A stretch of 11,711 nucleotides of DNA, taken from NCBI GenBank assembly GCA_902783235.1, contig CACZQG010000052.1, forward strand, positions 1 through 11,711. The letters run 5' to 3'. The stretch is from an uncultured Ruminococcus sp. (GTDB lineage Bacteria > Bacillota > Clostridia > Oscillospirales > Ruminococcaceae). This document shows positions 1-7,869 of the stretch, one piece after another. The stretch's first letter is position 1. The number at the start of each line of letters is the position of its first letter. The position numbers were made by a program, and so were the translations under genes. The notes below the pieces were generated by a model. The model did no database searches and was not told where the DNA came from. It saw nothing but the letters and a program-made list of their open reading frames with translations.

Positions 1-50
1 ATTTCCTCTCTGCCTTCGTCTTTTTTTTTTTTTTTAATTGGGGGAGCAAT
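1..50. repeat. Partial copy of palindromic intergenic repeat A
   Basis: This is the end of a repeat whose second copy lies between ftsW and murG. Thirteen bases, TCTCTGCCTTCGT at 7-19, recur at 7802-7814. The terminal arm TAATTGGGGGAGCAAT at 35-50 is the exact reverse complement of 7760-7775. The middle is a run of 15 T at 21-35, which is prone to length errors in sequencing. The rest of this copy would lie before the window. I do not recognise a named family; it resembles a small non-coding palindromic element. Confidence 0.65.
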
Positions 51-226
51 ATTGTGTTATTATTTCAGCTGCTCTTCGTGCTCATAACTGCCGTATCGGT
101 AAAAGTATGAGCGAAACTAAAAGTTTTTGCGGAGCTTTTTTCAAAAAGCGACATTTTCAATTCTTTTGATCAGATATTAGTATTAGTTTTATCAGCTATT
201 CATATGAGAGCTGCGGAGGAAAAAGT
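51..226 (+). other. AT-rich leader upstream of the penicillin-binding protein gene
   Basis: No gene is convincing here. A possible stem-loop is formed by CTCATA (81-86) and TATGAG (106-111), with an inner CCG/CGG pair. A second weak stem is GCTTTTT (134-140) with AAAAAGC (143-149), which lacks a good T tract and is not a convincing terminator. TTGATC at 166-171 is a possible -35 box, but no good -10 follows at the right distance, so I do not call a promoter. GGAGGA at 215-220 is the ribosome binding site for the gene at 227. Confidence 0.4.
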
Positions 227-2590
227 ATGATAATAAAAGCAAATTCGCATATTTCTGAAAAGCCTACCGTTAAAATGAAAAGCCGTACCAACAGATTTGT
301 GTTGGGACTTATGTTTATAATGTGTGCTGCGGTGATAACAAAGCTTTTTTTCCTGACTGTGGTAAACAGTAAGTTTTATCAGGACAAGGCTAACGCTTAT
401 CAGTTCGGTGAGATATCAATATCTGCCAACCGTGGCTCTATATATGATAAAAACGGAACTATCCTTGCACAGAGTGCTACGGTGTTCAAGATATTTCTTG
501 ATCCGGAGCTTTTTAATAAGGAGCTGGAGGCTCTGGGGGAACAGGCAGAGGGAGAGCTTTCTCCCAAGGGTCAGGAAAGAAAGCAGGAGGTTGTACAGTT
601 CCTCTGTGCTAAGCTGGGGCTGACCAAGGAAAAGCTGGAGGAGGCAATAGGAAATAAAGAATCCCAGTATGAGGTGCTGAAAAATCAGGTGGAAAAGCCG
701 GATGCGGATGAGATACTGGCATTTATGAGCGAAAGAGAAATGAATTCCATACAGGTACAGCAGGACACCAAGAGATACTATCCCCAGGATGAGCTGGCGG
801 CTTCTGTTATAGGCTTTACCAATATAGACGGTGACGGACAGTACGGGGTGGAGTACGAGTATGACGATTACCTTTCGGGTACAGACGGTAAGGTAATATC
901 CGCAAAGGATGCAAACGGCAATGAGATGCCTTATCGTTATGCTAAAACATATGATGCAAAAAACGGTGATTCCGTTTATCTGACTATTGACAGAACTCTT
1001 CAATATACCCTTGAAAAATATCTGGAGGAGACAGTAAGTCAGTTCAAAATAGAAAACAGGGCCTGCGGTATACTTATGAATGCCAAGACCGGGGCAGTGC
1101 TGGCAATGGCAACAGCTCCCGGATTTGATCTTAACAAGCCCGGAGAGGTGCCGGATCTTCAGGTGGCACAAATGGCTCAGGATATGGAGTTTCTGCCTGA
1201 GGTGGGAAAAAATGACGTTATAACCGAGGCGGAAGCAGAGGGACTGGTAAAGTCGCTTCCCGAAAAGCAGTATGATGATGCATATCTGGCTGCAAGAGAA
1301 AAACTTTGGAAAAATAAAGCGGTAACAGAGCTTTATATCCCCGGTTCGGTATTCAAGGTAATAACCAGCTCGGCTGCCCTTGAGGAAAGAGCCATAACGA
1401 TAGATGATACATTTAACTGTACAGGTCAGGCGATAATCTTTGAGGATCTTGATCCTATCCACTGCTGGAATCAAAGCGGTCACGGCGTACAGACCTTTAC
1501 AGAGGCTATAACAAATTCCTGTAACCCTGCATTCATTGAAATAGGACGGAGACTGGGTGCAGAGACCTTCTTCAATTACTTCAAGGCATTCGGTCTTACA
1601 GAGACTACAGGTATCGATCTGCCTGCCGAAGCTACCAGTTATTATCAGAGCCTTAACGGCATGGGTGCTCTGGAGCTTGCGTCCTGTTCCTTTGGTCAGA
1701 CCAATAAGGTGACTCCTATTGAGATGATAACCGCATATGCGGCAGTTATTAACGGCGGTGAGCTGGTAACTCCTTATATAGTCAGCAAGATCGTGGACAA
1801 TGACGGAAATGTAGTTCTTACCAATGAAAAAACAGTTAAAAGACAGGTCATATCCGCTGATACATCCAGGACTATGTGCCAGACTCTTGAAACAGTTGCG
1901 GAAAAGAACGGTGCTTACATAAAGGGCTATCATGTAGGCGGTAAGTCCGGTACATCTGAAAAGCTTGACCAGTACGCCGGAACGGATGAGGATCCTATGC
2001 GATATGTAGCATCCTACTGCTGCTTTGCACCTGCTGACAACCCTGAGATCATCCTGCTTATAATGGCAGATGAGCCTATGAGCGGTGAGTATTACGGAAG
2101 TCAGATAGCTGTTCCCTGCTGCCGTAAGGTAATGGAGGATGTGCTTCCCTATCTGGGATACTATCCCGAATACACCGAGGAGGAAGCGGAAAACCTTGAT
2201 GTGATAGTTCCTCTGGTGGAGGATCTGACAGTTGAGGAGGCTCAGAAGGAGCTGGATGCAAAGGATCTTACCTATGAGGTGGTAGGTGATGGAGACAAGA
2301 TCGTAGATCAGATGCCGGTAACGGGAAGTACGGTAATGAGCGGCGGTGTTGTTATACTTTATACTGACAATAATCAGACAGAATATGTTGAGGTACCCGA
2401 TCTGAAGGGATATAGCGTTAATGATTCAAACTATATGATATCTACCGCAGGACTGAATATGGTGGCTGAGGGTGCGGCAACTGATGATGGAAATGTTACT
2501 GTACAGTCACAGTCTGTGGATGCAGGAACAAAGGTACCCAAGGGAACGGTCATCGAGCTTACCTTCGGTGTGTCGGACCAGTCGGGCTGA
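227..2590 (+). CDS. ftsI: Class B penicillin-binding protein with two PASTA domains (FtsI/PBP2B/SpoVD type)
   Basis: This is a membrane-anchored transpeptidase that cross-links peptidoglycan outside the cell, probably at the septum. The 787-residue protein has a short cytoplasmic N-terminus, one membrane span (about 24-46), a dimerisation domain starting near the ANRGSIYD motif (67-74), and a transpeptidase domain. The three catalytic motifs are intact: SVFK (Ser374, Lys377), SCN (431-433) and KSGT (573-576). Two PASTA domains follow at about 655-715 and 720-784, starting at VIVPLVEDLT and VEVPDLKGYS. The ATG at 227 follows GGAGGA by six bases. It is first in the gene run and its partner FtsW is encoded four genes downstream. 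The segment of about 70 residues between APGF (297-300) and the active serine looks longer than usual. Whether it is the vegetative division enzyme or the sporulation form SpoVD cannot be decided from sequence; two PASTA domains favour the PBP2B/PBP2X type. Confidence 0.93.
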   Translation: MIIKANSHISEKPTVKMKSRTNRFVLGLMFIMCAAVITKLFFLTVVNSKFYQDKANAYQFGEISISANRGSIYDKNGTILAQSATVFKIFLDPELFNKELEALGEQAEGELSPKGQERKQEVVQFLCAKLGLTKEKLEEAIGNKESQYEVLKNQVEKPDADEILAFMSEREMNSIQVQQDTKRYYPQDELAASVIGFTNIDGDGQYGVEYEYDDYLSGTDGKVISAKDANGNEMPYRYAKTYDAKNGDSVYLTIDRTLQYTLEKYLEETVSQFKIENRACGILMNAKTGAVLAMATAPGFDLNKPGEVPDLQVAQMAQDMEFLPEVGKNDVITEAEAEGLVKSLPEKQYDDAYLAAREKLWKNKAVTELYIPGSVFKVITSSAALEERAITIDDTFNCTGQAIIFEDLDPIHCWNQSGHGVQTFTEAITNSCNPAFIEIGRRLGAETFFNYFKAFGLTETTGIDLPAEATSYYQSLNGMGALELASCSFGQTNKVTPIEMITAYAAVINGGELVTPYIVSKIVDNDGNVVLTNEKTVKRQVISADTSRTMCQTLETVAEKNGAYIKGYHVGGKSGTSEKLDQYAGTDEDPMRYVASYCCFAPADNPEIILLIMADEPMSGEYYGSQIAVPCCRKVMEDVLPYLGYYPEYTEEEAENLDVIVPLVEDLTVEEAQKELDAKDLTYEVVGDGDKIVDQMPVTGSTVMSGGVVILYTDNNQTEYVEVPDLKGYSVNDSNYMISTAGLNMVAEGAATDDGNVTVQSQSVDAGTKVPKGTVIELTFGVSDQSG

Positions 2591-2654
2591 TGTGTGAATA
2601 TTTTTTTCAGGATTACCAACAATAAATTAGATACAAAAAAGGGGAGTATTACAA
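2591..2654 (+). other. Short spacer with murE ribosome binding site
   Basis: This 64-bp gap has no terminator-like stem. GGGGAG at 2641-2646 lies eight bases before the murE ATG and fixes that start. The lack of a terminator suggests that murE is transcribed with the preceding gene. Confidence 0.6.
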
Positions 2655-4088
2655 ATGAAGCTGTATGAACTGATAGGTGACAAAGCGGCTGAGCAGTACC
2701 GTGATACAGAGATAACATTTATCACAGACGATAACAGAAAAATACAGAAGGGATGTATATTCGTCTGCGTCAAGGGTGAAAAATTTGACGGTCATAATGC
2801 CGCTCCAAAGGCGATAGAGGATGGTGCCGCATTTGTTGTTGCAGATCATGACATCGGGCTGGGGGACAAACAGATATTAGTCCCGGACACCAGAAAGTAT
2901 TACGGGGAATTGTGTGCGGCATGGTTCGACCATCCCGAAAGGAAAATGAAGATAATCGGTGTTACGGGAACCAACGGTAAGACCACTATCACAAATATGA
3001 TAAAACATATACTTATGCAGTCCGGCTTCAAAACAGGTCTTATAGGTACTATACGCAATGAAATAGGTGATGAGGCGATACACACTGAAAACACTACTCC
3101 TATGGCATTTGATTATATGCAGCTGCTGGACAGGATGTACCGTGAGGGATGCAAGTATGTTGTTATGGAGGTATCCTCCTTCGGACTTGTACAGCACAGA
3201 GTGGGACCCACACATTTTGATGTGGCGGTGTTTACCAATCTGACTCAGGATCACCTGGATTATCATAAGACAATGGAAAACTATTATCAGGCGAAAAAGA
3301 TGATGTTTGACAGCTGTGATACGGCTATAATCAATACCGATGATGAATACGGCAAGCGGCTTTATACAGAGATAAACTGTGATAAGAAAAGCTATGGTAC
3401 AAATCCCCTTGCCATTTACAGATACACAAACGCCAGAATGAAGCCTGACGGAACTACATTCATGTTCAGTATGGGGGGCACGGCTCACAATGCTAAGATC
3501 AAAATGCCGGGTAAATTCAATGCGGCAAATGCCTCCGCTGCCATAGCAGTCCTTTTGAAATGCGGATTGAATATGGTGGATATACTTATCCCACTGTCAC
3601 AGTACAGCGGTGTAAAGGGCAGATGTGAGGTGATACCCACCGGCAGAGACTTTGCAGTAATATGCGATTATGCCCATACACCGGACGCACTGGAAAATGT
3701 GCTGAAAAGCATAAAGGAATATACCGAGCATGAGCTTATATGTCTTTTCGGCTGCGGCGGTAACAGAGATGTGAAAAAGCGTCCTCTTATGGCTCAGGCA
3801 GCGGCAAGGTATGCGGATAAGCTGATAATAACCTCGGATAATCCGAGAGATGAGATACCCGAAAATATAATAGATGATATATTAAAGGGTCTGGAGGGCA
3901 GTGATATTCCCTTTGATGTGGTGGTTGACAGGCAGAAGGCGATCTATCACGGCTTGAAAATATGTCAGGCGGGAGATGTGCTCCTATTAGCCGGCAAGGG
4001 TCATGAGGATTATCAGATCCTTTCGGGCAACAAGCACATACATTTTGATGAAAGAGAGATCGTTTCGGAAGGACTGAAACTAATATAA
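2655..4088 (+). CDS. murE: UDP-MurNAc-tripeptide synthetase MurE, probably meso-diaminopimelate-adding
   Basis: This cytoplasmic ATP-dependent ligase adds the third amino acid to UDP-MurNAc-L-Ala-D-Glu. The 477-residue protein has the three Mur ligase domains: the N-terminal UDP-binding domain (about 1-97), the central ATPase domain with the P-loop GVTGTNGKT (102-110), and the C-terminal domain from about 325. Lys214 in YYQAKKMMF is the candidate carbamylated lysine. The motif DNPR (395-398) matches the signature of meso-diaminopimelate-adding enzymes; lysine-adding forms lack this arginine. HFDER (463-467) near the end is also typical. Length is normal. The start is supported by GGGGAG eight bases upstream. 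The next gene, murF, begins four bases after the stop, so the two are almost certainly co-expressed and act in order, except that they use the product of MurD, which is not encoded here. Confidence 0.96.
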   Translation: MKLYELIGDKAAEQYRDTEITFITDDNRKIQKGCIFVCVKGEKFDGHNAAPKAIEDGAAFVVADHDIGLGDKQILVPDTRKYYGELCAAWFDHPERKMKIIGVTGTNGKTTITNMIKHILMQSGFKTGLIGTIRNEIGDEAIHTENTTPMAFDYMQLLDRMYREGCKYVVMEVSSFGLVQHRVGPTHFDVAVFTNLTQDHLDYHKTMENYYQAKKMMFDSCDTAIINTDDEYGKRLYTEINCDKKSYGTNPLAIYRYTNARMKPDGTTFMFSMGGTAHNAKIKMPGKFNAANASAAIAVLLKCGLNMVDILIPLSQYSGVKGRCEVIPTGRDFAVICDYAHTPDALENVLKSIKEYTEHELICLFGCGGNRDVKKRPLMAQAAARYADKLIITSDNPRDEIPENIIDDILKGLEGSDIPFDVVVDRQKAIYHGLKICQAGDVLLLAGKGHEDYQILSGNKHIHFDEREIVSEGLKLI

Positions 4089-4092
4089 TATC

Positions 4093-5445
4093 ATGGAAAA
4101 ATTGAAATTATCTGAAATAGCAGAATGTCTTGGAACCAAGGCACCCAAAGAGTGCGATATAACAGTTATATCCACAGATACAAGAACGCTTCCGGAGGGC
4201 TGTTTGTTTATAGCTCTCAGGGGAGACAGGTTTGACGGTCATGAGTATATAAAAAAAGCTATAGAGGCAGGAGCAGCAGCTGCTGTTTCCGAAAAGCCTA
4301 TAGAGGGCTGTCCCTGTCTGGTGGTAAAGAGTACTCGTCAGGCACTGCTGGATATAGCAGGATATTACAGGAGCAAATTCGGACCTGTACTGGTGGGCAT
4401 AACCGGAAGTGTAGGAAAGACGACCACCAAGGAAATGACCGCCCTGGTATTGGCTGAAAAATACAAGACACTTAAAACCGATGGAAATCTCAATAATGAG
4501 ATAGGTATGCCCAAGACCCTTTTTCAGCTGGACAGCAGCTATGAGGCGGCAGTAATTGAAATGGGTATGAACCATTTCGGAGAGATGCACAGACTGGCTC
4601 TCACTTCAAAGCCTACATTTGCCATGATAACAAATATCGGCTTTTCTCATGTGGAAAATCTCGGCTCGCAGGAGGGTATACTCAAAGCAAAGTCGGAGAT
4701 ATTCCATGGAATGAAGGAGGATGCCCCCCTTCTTACCAATGGTGATGACAGGCTGCTGGCACCCTTGAAGGAAAAGCTTTCCCGTCCCGTATATCTTTAC
4801 GGTATAGAAAACGAAAAATGTGATTTCAGAGCGGTGGATATAAAAGAGACAAACGGCTCCTGTACTTTTACTGTTCTCTTTAATGGTGAAAGTCAGCTCA
4901 TTGAAATGCCCTGTGTGGGGGTACATAACGTTATGAACGCCTGTGCAGCCTTCGGAGCGGGAGTGCTCAACGGCGTGTCACCACAGCAGGCAGCCGCTGC
5001 CATAGCACGCTATCAGCCTGAGGGAATGAGACAGCGCATAGAGGAAAGAGATGGGAAGACCCTTATAATTGATTGCTATAACGCAAGTCCCGATTCCATG
5101 AAGGCAGCCCTTTCCGTACTGTCCGGAATGAAAACGGAGGGCAGGAGGATAGCTGTTCTGGGTGATATGCTGGAGCTGGGAGAGGCTTCCGAAAAGCTGC
5201 ACCGCATGGTGGGTGAGTACGTTTCCGAGTATAAGCCCGATAGTCTCTATTGCTATGGTGATGAGGCTATGTTCATATCGGCAGAGGCTTCAAAGCACGG
5301 CATCCCAAGTGCGGCTTTTCATAAGGATGAAAAGGATATGCTGTGCCGTAAGCTGAAGGAACAGATAAAGGACGGCGACTGTATACTCTTCAAGGCAAGC
5401 AGAGGAATGAAGCTTGAGGAAGTTATAGACAAGATATTTGAGTAA
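4093..5445 (+). CDS. murF: UDP-MurNAc-tripeptide:D-Ala-D-Ala ligase MurF
   Basis: MurF joins D-Ala-D-Ala to the UDP-MurNAc tripeptide and completes the cytoplasmic pentapeptide precursor. The 450-residue protein shows the Mur ligase P-loop GITGSVGKT (102-110), NLNNEIGMP (132-140), EMGMNHFGE (156-164), the C-terminal domain motif DCYNASPDS (327-335), LGDMLELG (356-363) and the terminal KASRGMKLE (434-442), all typical of MurF. Length is normal. The ATG lies only four bases after the murE stop. No good ribosome binding site lies at a normal distance; the closest purine-rich stretch, GGAAGGA (4067-4073), is about 19 bases away. Translation is therefore probably coupled to murE, which is inference. 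Confidence 0.96.
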   Translation: MEKLKLSEIAECLGTKAPKECDITVISTDTRTLPEGCLFIALRGDRFDGHEYIKKAIEAGAAAAVSEKPIEGCPCLVVKSTRQALLDIAGYYRSKFGPVLVGITGSVGKTTTKEMTALVLAEKYKTLKTDGNLNNEIGMPKTLFQLDSSYEAAVIEMGMNHFGEMHRLALTSKPTFAMITNIGFSHVENLGSQEGILKAKSEIFHGMKEDAPLLTNGDDRLLAPLKEKLSRPVYLYGIENEKCDFRAVDIKETNGSCTFTVLFNGESQLIEMPCVGVHNVMNACAAFGAGVLNGVSPQQAAAAIARYQPEGMRQRIEERDGKTLIIDCYNASPDSMKAALSVLSGMKTEGRRIAVLGDMLELGEASEKLHRMVGEYVSEYKPDSLYCYGDEAMFISAEASKHGIPSAAFHKDEKDMLCRKLKEQIKDGDCILFKASRGMKLEEVIDKIFE

Positions 5446-5462
5446 TTTGGAGGAAAAAGAAA

Positions 5463-6521
5463 ATGCCAAACTGGATAATAATAGGTGCAGCCATAGCATC
5501 ATTTGCGCTGTCTGCGCTTATCGGGTTGTTTCTGATACCCTTTCTTAAAAGGATACATTTCGGACAGACTATCCTGGAGGACGGACCCAAGTGGCATAAG
5601 TCCAAGCAGGGTACTCCCATTATGGGGGGATTCATGTTTATAATAAGCAGTACCATAGCCTCTGTTTTCGGCTATATGCTGTACCGCTACGGCGGCACCT
5701 CGGCATTGTCCCAGGATGAGCAGGAGCTTAGCCGGGGGGTATTAAGACTGGTGTCCTGTTTGGTTTTCTCAATACTGTTTTCGGGAATCGGCTTTATTGA
5801 TGATTACATAAAGGCGGTAAAGAAACAGAATCTGGGACTCAGACCCACTCAGAAGATGATATTCCAGTTTCTGCTGTGCGGAGGACTTTTGACCGCACTT
5901 TTCTTCCTGGGTGACACATCTACAAAGATAGATCTTATCTTTTTCCAGTTTGACATCGGATTTTTCTATTATCCTCTGATGATAGTATTTATGATATATG
6001 TTTCAAATGCGGTAAACCTTACAGACGGAGTTGATGGTCTGTGCGGCTCGGTGACATTTGTTACCATGCTGGCATTTTCACTTATCTGTGTACTTATGCG
6101 TGCTTTTGAAACATCTATTTTTGCAATGGCAGTTTCCGCAGGCTGTCTGGGATTCCTTCTGTGGAACCTTCATCCTGCAAAATGCTTTATGGGCGATACC
6201 GGTTCTATGTTCCTTGGAGGTGCATTTGTAGCAGTGGGTATGGTGCTTCATAATCATCTGCTTATAATCCTTCTGGGACTTGTATATATACTGGAGGCTC
6301 TGTCTGTGGTGATACAGGTGACCTATTTCAAGATCACTGCAAAGCTGCACTACAGAAAGACCGGTGAAAGGGGAAAGGGCAAGCGTATTTTCAAAATGTC
6401 CCCTATCCATCATCATTTTGAGCTGAGTGGATTCAGCGAGTACAAAATAGTCATTACTTTTTCTCTGTTTGCCATCATTTGCTCTGTACTGGGAGTATTT
6501 CTGGTGGTTCTGGAAAAATAA
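5463..6521 (+). CDS. mraY: Phospho-MurNAc-pentapeptide translocase MraY
   Basis: MraY is an integral membrane enzyme that moves phospho-MurNAc-pentapeptide from UDP to undecaprenyl phosphate and forms lipid I. The 352-residue protein is a multi-span membrane protein, normally with ten helices. The family's conserved motifs are all present: GTPIMGG (50-56), the paired aspartates in FIDDYIK (Asp113, Asp114), NLTDGVDGL (185-193), FMGDTGS (242-248) and the histidine-rich MSPIHHHFEL loop (312-321). The ATG at 5463 follows GGAGG (5449-5453) by nine bases. It starts 17 bp after the murF stop. The next gene follows after 12 bp and is ftsW rather than murD. Confidence 0.97.
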   Translation: MPNWIIIGAAIASFALSALIGLFLIPFLKRIHFGQTILEDGPKWHKSKQGTPIMGGFMFIISSTIASVFGYMLYRYGGTSALSQDEQELSRGVLRLVSCLVFSILFSGIGFIDDYIKAVKKQNLGLRPTQKMIFQFLLCGGLLTALFFLGDTSTKIDLIFFQFDIGFFYYPLMIVFMIYVSNAVNLTDGVDGLCGSVTFVTMLAFSLICVLMRAFETSIFAMAVSAGCLGFLLWNLHPAKCFMGDTGSMFLGGAFVAVGMVLHNHLLIILLGLVYILEALSVVIQVTYFKITAKLHYRKTGERGKGKRIFKMSPIHHHFELSGFSEYKIVITFSLFAIICSVLGVFLVVLEK

Positions 6522-6533
6522 GGAGGATGCATT

Positions 6534-7751
6534 TTGGCAGATAAAGGCAAGAACAAAAGCGTCAATGTGGATTCACACAGCAATATCAAAAGACAGAAGA
6601 CAAAGGCACGCCAGGTACACATTTTTTCAAGAGGGTACATGGACATAAGCTTTTTCCTGATCGTAATAACACTGCTTGTAGTGGGGATAGTTATGATGTT
6701 TTCCGCAAGCTACGCCAAGGCATTGAGTGAAACAGGGGGCGCAAGCGGCACATTCTATGCAAGAAAGCAGATCTTTATGGCAGGTATAGGCTTTGTGCTT
6801 CTTATTGCTTTTTCATTTTTTGATTACCGTAATTTTGCAAGTCCCAAGATCGCACTGCCATTTTATGCAGTATGCGTGGTGCTGCTGGTAATGGTACTGG
6901 TAATGGGTGATACCGAAAACGGTGCTCAGAGATGGATAGTTATTGCAGGAATAAACTTTCAGCCCTCGGAGCTTATGAAGCTTTCTATAATAATTATTTT
7001 TTCATATCTTATCGTTCAGAATTATGATAATATGGATAAGTTCTCGGTGGGTATCGTTCCCTTTGGCGTACTTCTTGCAGTTGTAGCCGGACTTCTCATG
7101 CTGGAGCCCCATCTTTCATGTACAATTCTCATAAGTCTTGTGGGCTTTATCCTCATGTTTGTGGGAGGAGTTCGCTGGAAGCATATAGGCATACTTGCCA
7201 TTGTTGCAGGAGGAGCACTGATAATAGTTGTGCTTATTATAATGCAGCGTTCGGGAGTTACCTACTTTATGACACGAATCAACGGCTGGTTAGACCCCTT
7301 CTCGGATGAAAAGGGCGGTACCTGGCAGACCACCCAGTCACTTATAGCTATAGGCTCGGGAGGACTTACAGGTCTGGGTCTGGGAGGCTCAAGGCAGAAA
7401 TTCATGTATCTTCCTGAAAGTCAGAATGACTTTGTTTTTTCCATTGTATGTGAAGAACTGGGATTTATCGGTGCAGTTGCTGTAATAATACTGTTTATGA
7501 TGCTGGTCATAAGGGGACTGTATATTGCTTCAAAAGCACAGGACAGATTTGGTATGCTGATGACCATTGGCATCACGGTGCAGGTAGGGCTTCAGGCATT
7601 CCTGAATATTGCCGTTGTAAGCGGACTTATCCCCAATACAGGTATAAGTCTCCCCTTTTTCAGCTACGGAGGTACAGCACTTGTAATGCAGCTGGCGGAA
7701 ATGGGCATAGTGCTGAACGTATCCCGTCAGGCGGCTATAGATATCTATTGA
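6534..7751 (+). CDS. ftsW: Lipid II polymerase of the SEDS family, FtsW/SpoVE
   Basis: SEDS proteins are membrane glycosyltransferases that polymerise lipid II and work with a class B penicillin-binding protein, such as the one at 227-2590. The 405-residue protein has a basic cytoplasmic N-terminus of about 35 residues and then about ten hydrophobic segments. Family landmarks are PSELMKLS (144-151), EPHLS (191-195), QNDFVFSIVCEELG (297-310) with the proposed catalytic Asp299, and the C-terminal GLIPNTGISLPFFSYGGT (364-381). The start codon is TTG at 6534; it is supported by AGGAGG at 6521-6526, seven bases before it and overlapping the mraY stop codon. FtsW (division) and SpoVE (sporulation) are not separable by sequence alone. 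The gene is followed by a palindromic repeat rather than directly by murG. Confidence 0.93.
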   Translation: MADKGKNKSVNVDSHSNIKRQKTKARQVHIFSRGYMDISFFLIVITLLVVGIVMMFSASYAKALSETGGASGTFYARKQIFMAGIGFVLLIAFSFFDYRNFASPKIALPFYAVCVVLLVMVLVMGDTENGAQRWIVIAGINFQPSELMKLSIIIIFSYLIVQNYDNMDKFSVGIVPFGVLLAVVAGLLMLEPHLSCTILISLVGFILMFVGGVRWKHIGILAIVAGGALIIVVLIIMQRSGVTYFMTRINGWLDPFSDEKGGTWQTTQSLIAIGSGGLTGLGLGGSRQKFMYLPESQNDFVFSIVCEELGFIGAVAVIILFMMLVIRGLYIASKAQDRFGMLMTIGITVQVGLQAFLNIAVVSGLIPNTGISLPFFSYGGTALVMQLAEMGIVLNVSRQAAIDIY

Positions 7752-7759
7752 TGGATCCT

Positions 7760-7845
7760 ATTGCTCCCCCAATTAAGGCAATACTTGCCTGATAGAAAAT
7801 TTCTCTGCCTTCGTTTTTTTGGCAAGCTTTAATCGGGGAGTCAAT
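7760..7845. repeat. Palindromic intergenic repeat A, complete copy
   Basis: This 86-bp element lies between ftsW and murG. Its ends are inverted: ATTGCTCCCCCAATTAA (7760-7776) pairs imperfectly with TTAATCGGGGAGTCAAT (7829-7845). Inside is a perfect hairpin, AGGCAA-TAC-TTGCCT (7776-7790), and CTTGCC (7784-7789) can alternatively pair with GGCAAG (7821-7826). The inner TCTCTGCCTTCGT matches the start of the window, so it is an interspersed repeat. It encodes no protein. It resembles a MITE-like or REP-like element that has entered a spacer. The transcript may fold into a strong stem-loop, but the T run is not placed like a classical terminator. Confidence 0.7.
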
Positions 7846-7869
7846 AATAATACAGAAAGGAAGTCTCAC

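Noticed and set aside
134..150. Rho-independent terminator before the penicillin-binding protein gene
   Set aside because: The stem GCTTTTT/AAAAAGC is nearly all A-T, the loop is only two bases, and no U tract follows.
416..1933. Long minus-strand open frame of 505 codons opposite the penicillin-binding protein gene
   Set aside because: It lies wholly opposite a clearly conserved gene, is rich in Cys, Tyr, Leu and Ile in a way typical of antisense frames, and has no recognisable motif. Codon bias of the real gene explains it.
7819..7869. Upstream TTG start for murG adding 17 residues
   Set aside because: The extra codons lie in the palindromic repeat and spacer, match nothing in MurG, and the ATG at 7870 has its own ribosome binding site and the canonical N-terminus.
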